31,944 nt of DNA from Carex sylvatica (lineage: Eukaryota; Streptophyta; Magnoliopsida; Poales; Cyperaceae): the NCBI GenBank assembly GCA_964058845.1, contig CAXKVR010000125.1:1-31944 (forward strand), in the 5' to 3' direction. The notes beneath the pieces were generated by a model that saw only the letters and a list, made by a program, of their open reading frames with translations, made no database searches and was not told where the DNA came from. Every line of letters begins with the position of its first letter. The first letter of the stretch is position 1. This document shows positions 11,401 to 20,790 of the stretch, in pieces. The position numbers and the translations under genes were made by a program.

Positions 11401-12457
11401 CGTATTGAGCCTCGCCGATCTCCGACGGGTTTGGTTCATGCTCGCATTGTTAGTCTTCTTATTATTCCTGGATTGTGATGAGTTCAGGGGCGGGGGCAAG
11501 GGAGGGTGCGGTGGCAGCTGATCAACTGTGTGCTCCTTATTTTGAGCTGGTGGCGAAAGGGAGTGGGATGCCTCCAGAGTCGGTGACAGTGGCGGTGACG
11601 GGTTCGGGGTCGAGGGCAGTGGCAGCTGACGAACTGTGTGCTCCTTGTTTTGAGCCAGTGGCGAAAGGGAGTGGGATGCCTCCAGAGTCGGTGACAATGG
11701 CGGTGACGGGTTCGGGGCCCTCGGTGGATTTAGTCTCAGAGATTTTCGACGTTGAATTAGAACAAACTGGGAGGCATCACCGTACATAGCATTATTTTCT
11801 GAAACAATTAACACATATTAATAAAACAAATAAAGCAATAATAAAAAAAACTCAAATATTAATACGCCTCTATTTACCATTCTAAATTTATTAATATATC
11901 ACATATTAATAAAATAAATTAGGGCAGTAATTAATAAAAAAGCAAATACTGGACAGTATGGGTTTAGGGTTTAGGGTTTAGAAAGAACTATATAACGTAA
12001 TTTTTCTGCCAATTAGAAAGAAATTATATCAAAGTTAGAAAGAACTATATACTAACCCAAAGTTAGATCAAATTGAATACAGAAACAAATAAATAGCCCA
12101 ACCCTAAACTTGATTAAAAATATAATTTCTCAATTTAGAAATAAGATCAAATAAATAGAAACTAATAAATACCCCAAATTTAGATCAAATAAATAGCACA
12201 GTTTAGAAATTGGATAAAACTTGTTATATTTCTCAGTTCTAACACCCACTGACAACATAATCGTGGAAACCCTTCTAAACCCTCATTTCTAAACCCTAAC
12301 CCTCATTTAGAAATCTAGTACCAGGTTTGAAATTTTTTCCCATTTGCTAACAACCGAACTCTCAAGATAAACCCAACTTGAAAATAGTACCAGAGTTTGA
12401 AGGCCGCTTGAGTTCCGACGACGCCTTTCTCTGATGTGTACGGTTCACTCTATCCAT
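8480..12457 (-). CDS. TNPA-like Transposase_24 protein (5 exons, 885 aa)
   Basis: Predicted minus-strand exons are 12457-12391, 11798-9874, 9784-9674, 9120-8671 and 8584-8480. All introns are GT-AG, and the lengths sum to 2658 nt, exactly 886 codons. The long N-terminus is disordered, proline/serine-rich and built of three in-frame tandem repeats (about residues 51-120, 188-306 and 334-420). A basic, nuclear-localisation-like KKKRKRNKGK follows (about 470-479). The Transposase_24 (Ptta/En/Spm) domain spans about 530-665 with LENLPGPYRSY, ESWKEFPPKWC, YWKGLCDVW and HVTGSRSMFRHKQ. A GRLYGFGFRGR segment and a charged coiled-coil-like stretch ending CFAKLF come next, then an acidic tail ending GEDTQP. 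By family it should bind subterminal motifs and partner TNP2. The short first exon fits in phase but is the weakest part; otherwise the first in-frame ATG is at 11787. Confidence 0.88.
10606..10866 (-). repeat. 60-bp coding tandem repeat in the TNPA-like gene
   Basis: The period is exactly 60 bp, with about 4.4 copies, each made of two related 30-bp halves. These encode alternating ten-residue units like SAEQFMSPDP and SAEQTGSPDS. The frame is kept throughout and copies differ by only a few bases, so expansion was recent. Confidence 0.95.
10951..11304 (-). repeat. 177-bp coding tandem duplication in the TNPA-like gene
   Basis: Two adjacent copies of 59 codons each start ARIW(F/L)GPGPPPPLRAQSK and run to GSSTRPHT. 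They are nearly identical at the DNA level and preserve the reading frame. Confidence 0.95.
11506..11715 (-). repeat. 108-bp coding tandem duplication in the TNPA-like gene
   Basis: Two copies with a 108-bp (36-codon) period encode NPSPPLSPTLEASHSLSP then AQNKEHTV. They are nearly identical and in frame, giving a proline/serine-rich low-complexity segment. Confidence 0.93.
11799..12390 (-). other. First intron of the TNPA-like gene, with teloboxes
   Basis: A 592-bp AT-rich intron (GT at 12390-12389, AG at 11800-11799). It contains three TTTAGGG units at 11960-11980 and looser AAACCCT units at 12270-12310. Teloboxes are common near the 5' ends of plant genes. Here they fit a regulatory role in the first intron or leader. 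Confidence 0.55.
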
Positions 12458-13911
12458 CGCCGCGATGCAGGTTTTAGAAAGAGAGTGGGTTGAGGGAGGA
12501 TCGCGGGAGAGGGAGGAACCGACGATCGTTTGAGCACAAAGTGGCCAAGAGGGAGACCTGAGCCGACGACGACGCCTAAGTTCCGACGACGCCTTTCTTT
12601 TACTTAGTTGTTTGGAAGAGGTGCTACACAGTGGGCATTTGGTTTTCAAAAAAAATGGCTAAGTACCAGAGTAGATCGGATTCAATTCCTAGAGGGCATT
12701 TACGATGGATACACCCACCCAATGTATAAATCACCTAAGGTCACTCGAATTTTAATGTTAACTCGGGACCGTTTGATCTAAGTTGGCACGATTATTAAAG
12801 AATCAAGATGATTTTAGGTGGGCTGGATTGGAACACAAAAATTATGCCACCGCACTGAAATGGTCCTCATGCGCAAATCCTTGTAATGGAGACAGTCATT
12901 TTCCGATCAACACCCTTCATTGCCCATCAGACGGCTAGTATTAGCAGACTATGTAATTTAAGTGTTTGTTTTACAATAAAAAGTATGATTAAAATTCTAA
13001 AAAAAATATCTCTTAATTTCAACATACCCTGTGAACATATAATGAATATAATTGTCAATTTCATATAATTTCATTGACATCTTCCCCTTCAATATAAGAT
13101 AATAATTACGGGCCGTTCATTTTCGTTTCAAAATTTAACGGTCGATCTTTAATGATATAATTCCAAATTAATTTTTGAATGATCAATGAAAAATATTTTA
13201 CCTAACAGTAAAATAAAAATAGAAGTTTCGATATGGCGAAACTTCGATCTAACGTAATTTTATTGTGGCCATACAATGTTTGTGTATTCCGTCGGGTTGA
13301 TGTATAGGTAAGCAAACATGAAATCTCACCCAACTCCACTACTATGATCTAAATGTGAATAAAATGAATTAAATTTCATACATTGTTATTTCATAAACAT
13401 ATTATTTCATACATTGTTGTGTAAATAAAATGAATTAAATTTGCAATTCAATTTTCTTCCTAAATTTAACGTTGACAGCTCCAATTTATATGTGATTTTT
13501 TTAACACATTAGTTCTGACTACGAGCAGCGCTTTCCTATACAATCACAGGAGCTTTCAACATATTACTTAAACTGCATGAAGATTAAACTGCTCTGTCCA
13601 TTTAAAATAACCTGAAATTGTCCAAAAAATTCAGTCTCTCTGAATAGACACGTGGCAGTCTTCATATCGCTTTGTGTATCTGGACCGCTCTTTTTAAATT
13701 TGCACGAATCCAACAAACCGTGCTTTCCTAAATCTCAAAGTTTATCCCGAATCGCAAAGAGAAGAGATTACATCTCAAACCGTAATTCGATTTGAAACCC
13801 TAGCTTCTTGTTTGTTTCGATTTCCCCAGTAAACCCCAAAAACTTAGGCGAAAAATCATTTTCGTTTTCCCCCCATTCGCACCATGCTTCTCCCCCAAAT
13901 TTTCCGAGAGG
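12458..13911. promoter_or_regulatory. Intergenic region between divergent Transposase_24 genes
   Basis: About 1.45 kb separate the start of the minus-strand TNPA-like gene from the likely transcription start of the plus-strand paralogue. The region must hold both promoters, separate or shared. A CCCAATGTATAAAT stretch at 12717-12730 and a CATATAAGC box near 13911 are TATA-like on the plus strand. I see no coding frame worth reporting. Confidence 0.5.
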
Positions 13912-14608
13912 CATATAAGCGGCCGCCCAAACTATCCTCTAATTTCAACCCCCACTTTCACACTCCTCTCGTATCCTCTCACTTTCTCACATCGCACTCC
14001 CTCACATATTACTATCAACTAGTTTCAGGGCTAAGCACCTCACTACCTCTCCTTCCGGTAGCACATCGCTGGTCTTGCTGGGAAATCAGGAGGGGGAAGA
14101 AAGTCTCTTCTCCAATACAAACTTATTCGGTAAGCCCCCCCTAAAATACTTTGATTTCAATTCATTTATTTGTTGTTTGTATGAGAATGAGATGCAATTG
14201 TGATTTTAGTTGAATTTATTTGCGTTAACCTCTTCATATGCTAGGAATTAGTTTGGAATGAAAATATACGACTTCCACTAGTTTGATTTGTTGTGGTTCT
14301 GGTTGATTCTATTTACTTAATTGATGAAAATATGCAACCCTAACCTAAGTGCAGACCCTGTATCCTTATTGAGTAACTAGTGTCTGTCACATGCTTGATT
14401 AGTGTCATGTGCTTGTTTAGTGTCAATTGAAAGTAAAGTTCATGAAAAATTATCTTGGTTAGTGTCATGTGCTTCCATTTCTCATCTCTATTATGAGTTG
14501 TGATTCTTGTTGTTTCTATTTACTTAGTTGATTCTAGTTGATTTTATCATGTGCTTGTCTTTCTGATGTGTAACACCATTTTTATTTATTTTTCCTAGCA
14601 CAATAGAA
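13911..14608 (+). promoter_or_regulatory. Probable TATA box and spliced leader of second Transposase_24 gene
   Basis: CATATAAGC at 13911-13919 is a plausible TATA box. A GGTAAGC donor at 14130 and a TTTTCCTAG acceptor ending at 14598 would remove a 469-bp leader intron. That leaves only ten untranslated bases before the ATG at 14609. This layout is inferred from motifs alone. Confidence 0.45.
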
Positions 14609-17600
14609 ATGGCTCCTAGAAAGTCTGTTCTTACAAGAGCAACTCGTAAACGTCACTCCAAGAGAAACGTTACTTCACAACCAGTGCTTGAGGTTGGCGA
14701 GGGTTCAAATGCTAACTTTGAAGGTGAAATTACACATCCAGAACCACCAAAGAAAAAGGGACGGGGGGCCGGAAAGATACAAAAATCAACCGAGGTAGTG
14801 GAGGACCGACCAATAATATGGCCAATTTCGGATTGTGAGTTCACCTGCGACGAAAAACCAAACAAAATAACAGCAGCAATAACTAGGTACAACCTCTAAT
14901 TATAAGACAATTTTTAAGTTATATTATATATATTCAGTTATATTGTAAGTACAGCCTCTAATTGCAATAACTAGGTACAGCCTCCTAAATCTGAATCATA
15001 TATATTCAATTATATTATACATTACAAGACAATTTTTGAGTTAAAATTACATCCATTATAATATCTGCTTTGTTATTTGAAAACCAGCTAGGTAATTACT
15101 ATTTAACAGTTACTCTAGCATTTCCATTTGGATATGCATGTGAAGACTTATATCATATAAAAATAATTTATCATTTTTTAACATCTTAATGTTATCTTGT
15201 TTCATATTGACCTAATAATTCCCTTTTCTATCACTAGGCTAGCCCTAAATCACATGCCGGGCCCGTTGAGAAGCTTCTTGTCATTTGATGACACAACGAA
15301 GAAAAATATTGAGTTCTTGTTTTTGGTACCATATATTTATTTTTAAACCTTTTTTTTTAAGGGGAATCTTGGTAGAAAACAGGTTCCTAAAACAAAATTA
15401 GATGGAGTTCCATAACCTGGATTAACAGTTCACATAAAAGAAATGTCAATACGGAATTTAGCGTATAAATAAATTGGAATTAAAATACATGTTGAACTAG
15501 TTATAGAAAAACAGTAGCACACTGCAGTTTAGGATATCCATATATACACAAATATAGCCTAGCTACTGATGACTGTGCTATGCTTCTTCAAACAGATAGC
15601 ATAATGCTGGCTCTCTAATATGTATATTCAAATACAATTCTTGAAACTCATTTTAATTTGTCATATACACAAATGCAATTATGGAAATATTAAAACGAGG
15701 ACCACTGTTAATACTATGCATATTTATTTTTTTACAGAAAAAATTCAGATACAAAGAAGGGGTAGACCGAGACTATTGTCGAGATGTTCTGGAGGCCATA
15801 GCAACTAAAAGGTACAGAGAGGAGCTACATGAGGCACGAGACTACTGCTTTAAAAAATGGAAACACAACAAACAAGCATGGAAGGAATACATTCCCCATT
15901 GGTGCCTTGACCACCCTTACTGGCAGGGTTTGTGTGATATCTTCTTCACAGAGGATTGGCAAAATATGAGTAGAAAGCACCACATTAACCGCACAAAGTC
16001 AAGACTACGAGTTGCCAATCACTGTGGATCAGCCAGCTCCCACCAGCATTTTGGTAAACTGGTAAGCTTCATCATCAAATATTATGTTCCCAAATTAAAA
16101 ATATTTGTAATTTACATATTCATCTGACTGTTTGTTTGTTCCTTTTCATGTGGAGACAAAATTAAATAATGGAAAAGAGCCATCGATGGGGGAACTTTAC
16201 CTCCATACTCATAGTCGTCGAGCAGATGGGAAATCACCTGTTGTTGTCCAAATACAATCTGCCATAACAAGTGTTTCTGATCCTAATGAAAACACGGATT
16301 GTAACGGGGTTTCGGATCCAAGTACTGATGAGCCTAGCACACAGGTTGTAGATTATGATATCAACTCCTTGCGTTTTACCAGCTCGGACGCAAAAGCAGT
16401 TTATGTAAGTTGTATTATTTAAATTAATGTGCATTTATTGTTAACCTTAGTGCATAATAAGGTCAAAATAAATAGGGTTAATTTTCAGATTTTTTAGAGT
16501 TTTTAATGGTAAATTGGTATTGATGAATTGACTGGTCCTGATGTAATTTAAGTGTTTTATAACATTAAAGATTGATACTGCTGATAATGATCCTGATTAT
16601 TGGAATAATAATATAGTAATTTTATGATACAATGCACAATGCAGCTTGGTTAGTTTTATGGATCAATAATATAAATAGTGGTGTATCAAGGGCAATAGTT
16701 AATGAGCCAATACATGGGTTCTTCTAATTATCTTTTTTTAGTTCCTTTATAGCAACAACTGGGGGCTGATCGGGTAAATAATCTATTTTCATATGGTTTC
16801 TAATATGTTGCAACTCATAGGAAAAAATGAAGGACATGACGGCTGATTCGGGCAATACCGACATGGATGAGAGCACCATGTATCTAACAGCTGTTGGTGG
16901 ATCAAGCCACGGTAGGGTGCGGGGATTTGGAAGCATGCTACAACACAATGACAACACAGCAACCACCCGAGCCAGGACAAAACACACATCTTCTTCTGTT
17001 TCTGGATTGACAGACAATGGAGGGCAGATAATCCATACCCGCGAAGAACTACAAATCATGTTAGCTGACCGTGATCGTCTTCTTGATGAGGAAAGGGCCC
17101 TCAGGGATAGAAAAATGGCAACTTATGACTTTTACTTCAGTAAATTATTCAGCGCGTATGGGGAACTAAGGCCTACTTCAGAGGTACTTAAAACACACTT
17201 GATGGTTAATTTTTCTAGAATTAAATTTCTCTTTGCTGTTGAGTTGTCCTTCCCCCTAATGGTTATAACACCCTTGATACTTAAAACACACTTAAAACAC
17301 ACTTGATGGTTAATTTGTACAGAAAACACACTTGATACTTAAAACACACTTGAAGGTTATAAATTTTCTCATTTATGAGATATGGCAGTATACCATCAAA
17401 TGGTTGAGTTCTCTTTTCTGTTGAGATATGGCAGTATACTAATATTACGTCATGCATGCGCATTGTTTAACTTAGGATGGCGTAAACAGTCATGGAACTC
17501 AGCACGGTGTCATGGGGAATCTTCCTTCTCTCCAGGTCACTCTTAACTGTAGAACATAATGGATCATATATTATTAATTTTCCATTTTGTGATCTACGGT

Positions 17601-18336
17601 TTATAACACTGTGCTTGCATATATTATGTTTAGGGTCAATGTCTCACCAATCCTCCATTTCATGGAGAAGCTTCACTTATGCAAACGGCCATCTCCCAGG
17701 TAATGAGTTATATAAGTCATGCTTTCAAATTTAACTTACGATGAAAACTCAGATATTAGGACAACCAGCAACAAAGGTCAACCTAATTGAAATGAAAAGG
17801 GAGAAGTATCACCTAATTGATGTAACACATCAACAAATGCCAGCAGTTCAATCACAGTAGATTATTGTATGTTGTAAAATCAGGTCAAATAATTAAGTTT
17901 GAGAAAAAAAACATTAATGTAATGCGTAAAGTGAAAAATTATATACTTGAGGGTGTATATGCATAAATGTTCTTTATAACAATGTATATGCCTAAATTCT
18001 TTACTTGAGGGTGTATATGCCTAAAGTGAACTGCTGGTTATTTATTCTTGTTGTATAAAGTGAAGAAATATTTAACTGAGGGTGTATATGCATAAATTAT
18101 TTACTTGAGTGTGTATATGCCTAAAGCGAACTACTGGTCAACCCAATGGCAAAGTGAAGAATTCTTTAGTTTGAGGGTGTATATGCCTAAATTCTTTGCA
18201 TGTTGTTTCTTCGTGTTATACATAGGGTCTTGCTATTCCTATGCAACCAAGCCTTGGAGGGGGTTTCCAAGCACTACTAAATCAAACTCAAGCAAGAAAT
18301 GATGACAACACAAGGGGTGAAGACGAGTGGTATTAA
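14609..18336 (+). CDS. Second, diverged Transposase_24 protein (8 exons, 512 aa)
   Basis: Predicted exons: 14609-14886, 15238-15325, 15738-16061, 16156-16404, 16821-17183, 17476-17535, 17634-17699 and 18226-18336. All junctions are GT-AG, phases agree, and the sum of 1539 nt is exactly 513 codons. The N-terminus is basic (RKRHSKR, KKKGRGAGK). LNHMPGPLRSF, QAWKEYIPHWC and YWQGLCDIFFTEDW align in order with the Transposase_24 core of the minus-strand gene. NGKEPSMGELYLHTHSR, GRVRGFGSM and a charged helix ending FYFSKLF match its later exons. Two intron positions also correspond. The gene lacks the proline-rich repeat domain and adds short glutamine/glycine-rich 3' exons, ending GEDEWY. It is probably a second DNA-binding accessory protein of the element. 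The short exons 6 and 7 are the least certain. Confidence 0.85.
17184..17475 (+). repeat. Intron with AAAACACACTTGA repeats
   Basis: The intron between exons 5 and 6 of the plus-strand gene holds about five copies of CTTAAAACACACTTGATGGTT and shorter variants between 17188 and 17360. These are degenerate local duplications with no coding role. Confidence 0.7.
17935..18196 (+). repeat. Intronic GAGGGTGTATATGCCTAAA repeat array
   Basis: Six or so copies of TTGAGGGTGTATATGC(A/C)TAAA lie irregularly spaced in the last intron of the plus-strand gene. Some share longer flanks (TAAAG(T/C)GAACT(G/A)CTGG). The array looks like stepwise local duplication. Confidence 0.8.
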
Positions 18337-18784
18337 TGTGCAAAAGTGCACATTTTTTGTGAATCTACAAGTTCTAACATACGACAACCAATAGGGAAGC
18401 TTATTTTGTGAATTTTTGTTAACACAGTGTGTATATTTTGGGTACAGATATTGCCAATGATGCAATTAGATAGTACTGTTGTTGTAATGGGGGGTTGCAA
18501 ATTATGGGAGAATGCATGATGACTATACTATGTTCATGCTTTATATATATGAAATGTATTTTCCATCTATTTATTTGATGTTTCTATGTTTTTATGTTTA
18601 TCTGGTTTGATGGTAAGTGTTAAATGCCATAATCAATTTATGAGTGTGCTTTCCATCTATTTATTTATGTTTTTGTGTTTATCTGGTTTAATGGTAAGTG
18701 GAGAATGCATGGGAGTACCAAATTGGTACATGGAGGGTTGTAGAATGAAGGCATACAAATTGGTATAATGCCATTTTGCATTTT
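18337..18784. other. 3' flank of the second Transposase_24 gene with a 90-bp duplication
   Basis: This is non-coding. A segment starting TTCCATCTATTTATTT occurs at 18561 and again at 18651, and includes TTTATCTGGTTT(G/A)ATGGTAAGTG in both copies. The rest is AT-rich 3' flank before the right subterminal array. Confidence 0.65.
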
Positions 18785-19267
18785 CATGGGTGTACCTTTG
18801 GAGGTTTTCCATGCAAATAGTATCCCATGGAATAAATCTGGTGGGCCCCACAAACGCCTCCCTTGGAAATAAATTAGTGGGCCCCATGTTAGCTAGCCTT
18901 GGAAATACTGGAGTGAGTCCCACGTACTTGCCTTGGAAATACTGGGGTGGGACCCACATACGATGCCCTTGGAAATAATCGGGTGGGGTCCACTTATGTT
19001 ACCTTGGAAATACTTATGTGGTCCCACGTTCTCTACCATTGGAAAAACTCAAGACAGTGTCTAAGTTCAGAAGTATTTCCAAGCGCCCTTTTTCCAAGAG
19101 TAATCGCATGGAAAAAGAAAGAAATGAGTACTTCCAACGGTGTCCTTGGAAATAACCACTATTACCAACGAGGGTTATTGCTACGGGAGTATTTCCAATG
19201 GTAGCGCATGGAAATGGCGATTTCAGGGCTTATTCCAATGGTACTCCAATGGAAAAAGCCATTTTCT
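18785..19267. repeat. CACTA right subterminal repeat region
   Basis: TTGGAAAT motifs, mostly CCTTGGAAATA, recur at 18861, 18897, 18931, 18967 and 19002. Further TTTCCAA/TGGAAA pairs in both orientations follow up to the terminal repeat. Between 18841 and 19027 each motif alternates with a GTGGGNCCCAC-like palindrome. The region is much more GC-rich than its surroundings, as usual for CACTA ends. Confidence 0.9.
18841..19027. promoter_or_regulatory. Six GTGGGNCCCAC (TCP-like) palindromes, ~35-bp period
   Basis: Motif starts are 18841, 18877, 18913, 18947, 18983 and 19018, spaced 36, 36, 34, 36 and 35 bases. The copies are GTGGGCCCCAC, GTGGGCCCCAT, GTGAGTCCCAC, GTGGGACCCAC, GTGGGGTCCAC and GTGGTCCCAC. 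Class I/II TCP factors of plants recognise GGNCCCAC and GTGGNCCC. A CCTTGGAAAT motif sits between successive copies. Recruitment of host TCP proteins is my inference. Confidence 0.65.
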
Positions 19268-19298
19268 CCTCATGGTAATAATGTAAATTCTAGTAGTG
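19268..19298 (-). repeat. CACTA right terminal inverted repeat
   Basis: This is the inverted partner of the left end: 17 perfect terminal bases, then three mismatches in the next 14. The GCA at 19299-19301 completes the target duplication. Confidence 0.97.
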
Positions 19299-19301
19299 GC
19301 A

Positions 19302-19410
19302 TTAGGCTCAGACTTTTTATGTGAACTGCTGAGATGCTGAAAATTTGGCTAAGTGCGGAGTGCGTCCGCACTGTCTATGAGTGCGGGTGGCTGATCCGCA
19401 CTGAGAGGTA
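19302..19410. repeat. Continuation of the 94-bp array beyond the CACTA element
   Basis: GTGCGTCCGCACT at 19360, followed by GAGTGCGGGTGGCTGATCC, is another unit of the array seen at 2485-2799. Joining the two sides without the CACTA insertion puts it about two periods after the 2673 unit. This confirms that both flanks belong to one interrupted element. Confidence 0.8.
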
Positions 19411-19584
19411 TTTTCTATAATTTTCTATAATTTTCATCTTTTTCTGCATTCTAAAGCCAAACAACCACAGTAACTTGATTCTAAGTATATTTCATTCACT
19501 TTATATTCAAAATACAAGATATTTGTGGTATTTTATGATAAAAAATAGATCGAATTGTGTATATAATTTATGCTTATCATATAG

Positions 19585-20361
19585 CAGAAATAAAAACTAA
19601 TTTTGTTCCATCTTTCCATCCGAAAAGAGAAGAGAAAATATATAATTCTTTTATTCTCCCATTCAACTATTTTACATTTATCTCAATTTATCAAATTCTG
19701 ATTTATGTTGGATATTGCGGAGTTATCGTCAGTTGCTTCTATGGCGTGCTTAAGGAGCAACAATCCCGAATTATTTTGGTTGTGGTTCCATCTTGCACGA
19801 TAAGTCGATGGGATACGCTTAAGGACAATGCTTTGCACGATCCGGATAACTCTATTTCAATTTGATTTATTTTAATTAATTTATAACTATCCGAATATTA
19901 TGAAAATTTATCTCAACAATATTGCTGTGAAAAATCTAAAATATATTTCCAATTTTGTTTCTATACAGATTTAATCCATGACTCTTTGAAAATCATAGAA
20001 GTCCTCCAATAAAACGAAGAAAAACATTGTTACTTGCTAATCATAGAAGCCCTCCACTTATTCACCCTTCAACAACAAAAAAAACGTGCTTATTGTTAAA
20101 AATGATCAAAGATGTCCATCATTTTAGAGCTGATCATAATAGATAAAAATATTTTTTTAATAAAAAAGTTAACAAAAATGTTCTCATTCAGATATGGGAA
20201 TAATTACGCATCGATGATTTTGTAACTAATTAACTTTTCTATTTTATCAAACATACAAAGTTTTGTTTAAATTTTTGTCCAGTTTGAAAATTTTGCAAAC
20301 CATAACGCATTTGACCTTCTTTCAAGATATTGCTTAACTCACCTTGTCTTCAATGATGACA
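19585..20361. other. Intergenic; possible short gene remnant near 19698-19862
   Basis: Mostly AT-rich. The stretch at about 19698-19862 is more balanced in base composition. It stays open in two plus-strand frames for about 30-50 codons, but I recognise no protein in either. It may be a decayed gene fragment or chance. Confidence 0.3.
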
Positions 20362-20370
20362 TATAGGTTA

Positions 20371-20579
20371 GGGTGGAGTTTTTGTCTAAAGGGCTTTGGA
20401 CAAAATTTTATCCAAAGTCATTGTAAACTGTCTGATTTGTGCTAAAATTTACATTGATGATTTAGATTTACAAAGCCATTTAAAGTTATTAATTTTAAAT
20501 ATGTTAGTACGAATCTTAAAGCAAATCAAACGGTTTGGATGAGATTCTGTTCAAAGCCCTTTGGACAAAATCCAATTCC
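20371..20579. mobile_element. Mutator-type MITE with 9-bp target duplication
   Basis: TATAGGTTA lies directly on both sides (20362-20370 and 20580-20588), a perfect 9-bp duplication. The ends form a foldback in which TTTTGTC(T/C)AAAGGGCTTTG is strongly conserved and the outermost ~10 bases are degenerate. The 209-bp size, lack of coding capacity and 9-bp duplication point to a non-autonomous Mutator-like element. Confidence 0.85.
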
Positions 20580-20790
20580 TATAGGTTATGAGGTTAGTAT
20601 TGTGTTTAAATTCAGAATCATTCAGTTACTGGAATTTCAACCTTCTTTCTCCTTTCAGTTACAAATATAATGTTCACTTTTTCTCAAATAAAGTGGAATC
20701 CCTGAATTTTTTTTGCTTGCTTATTAAGAAATTCTTACTTGCTTCTGGATATGTTTTTATATAAAACTACATTATTTTTTAGTATTTCAG

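Larger units (their letters stand above)
2800..19298. mobile_element. Complete CACTA (En/Spm) DNA transposon, three genes
   Basis: A 16,499-bp element begins CACTACTAGAATTTACA and ends with its exact complement TGTAAATTCTAGTAGTG. GCA stands directly on both sides (2797-2799 and 19299-19301), the 3-bp target duplication expected of CACTA elements. Inside are AT-poor subterminal motif arrays, a TNP2-type transposase, and two Transposase_24 (En/Spm TNPA-type) genes. All three reading frames can be spliced without a stop or frameshift. With the perfect duplication and near-identical ends, this suggests a fairly recent insertion that may still be autonomous. Whether it is transcribed or mobile cannot be seen. 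It is inserted inside an older LTR-like element, which continues on both sides. Confidence 0.96.
1108..19579. mobile_element. Older TG...CA element (probable solo LTR) split by the CACTA insertion
   Basis: The outer element begins TGTTGAGTATTTTGTG at 1108 and ends ATTTATGCTTATCA at 19579. It is flanked by TATAG at 1103-1107 and 19580-19584, a 5-bp duplication typical of LTR retrotransposons. Removing the CACTA element and one GCA leaves about 1,970 bp with no second LTR and no polyprotein, so a solo LTR is the simplest reading. A TATATAG box at 2310 follows a GA-rich tract. A 94-bp tandem array spans the CACTA insertion point, so the array continues on both sides. I do not recognise the family. 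Confidence 0.7.

Noticed and set aside
12362..12649. Arginine/serine-rich 95-codon minus frame
   Set aside because: Its first codon is TTG, not ATG. Only the part from the ATG at 12457 to the donor at 12391 fits the TNPA-like gene; the rest is probably leader.
13884..14144. 86-codon plus-strand open frame upstream of the second Transposase_24 gene
   Set aside because: It lies in the likely 5' leader, is interrupted by a good GT donor at 14130, and has low-complexity composition. It is more likely UTR.
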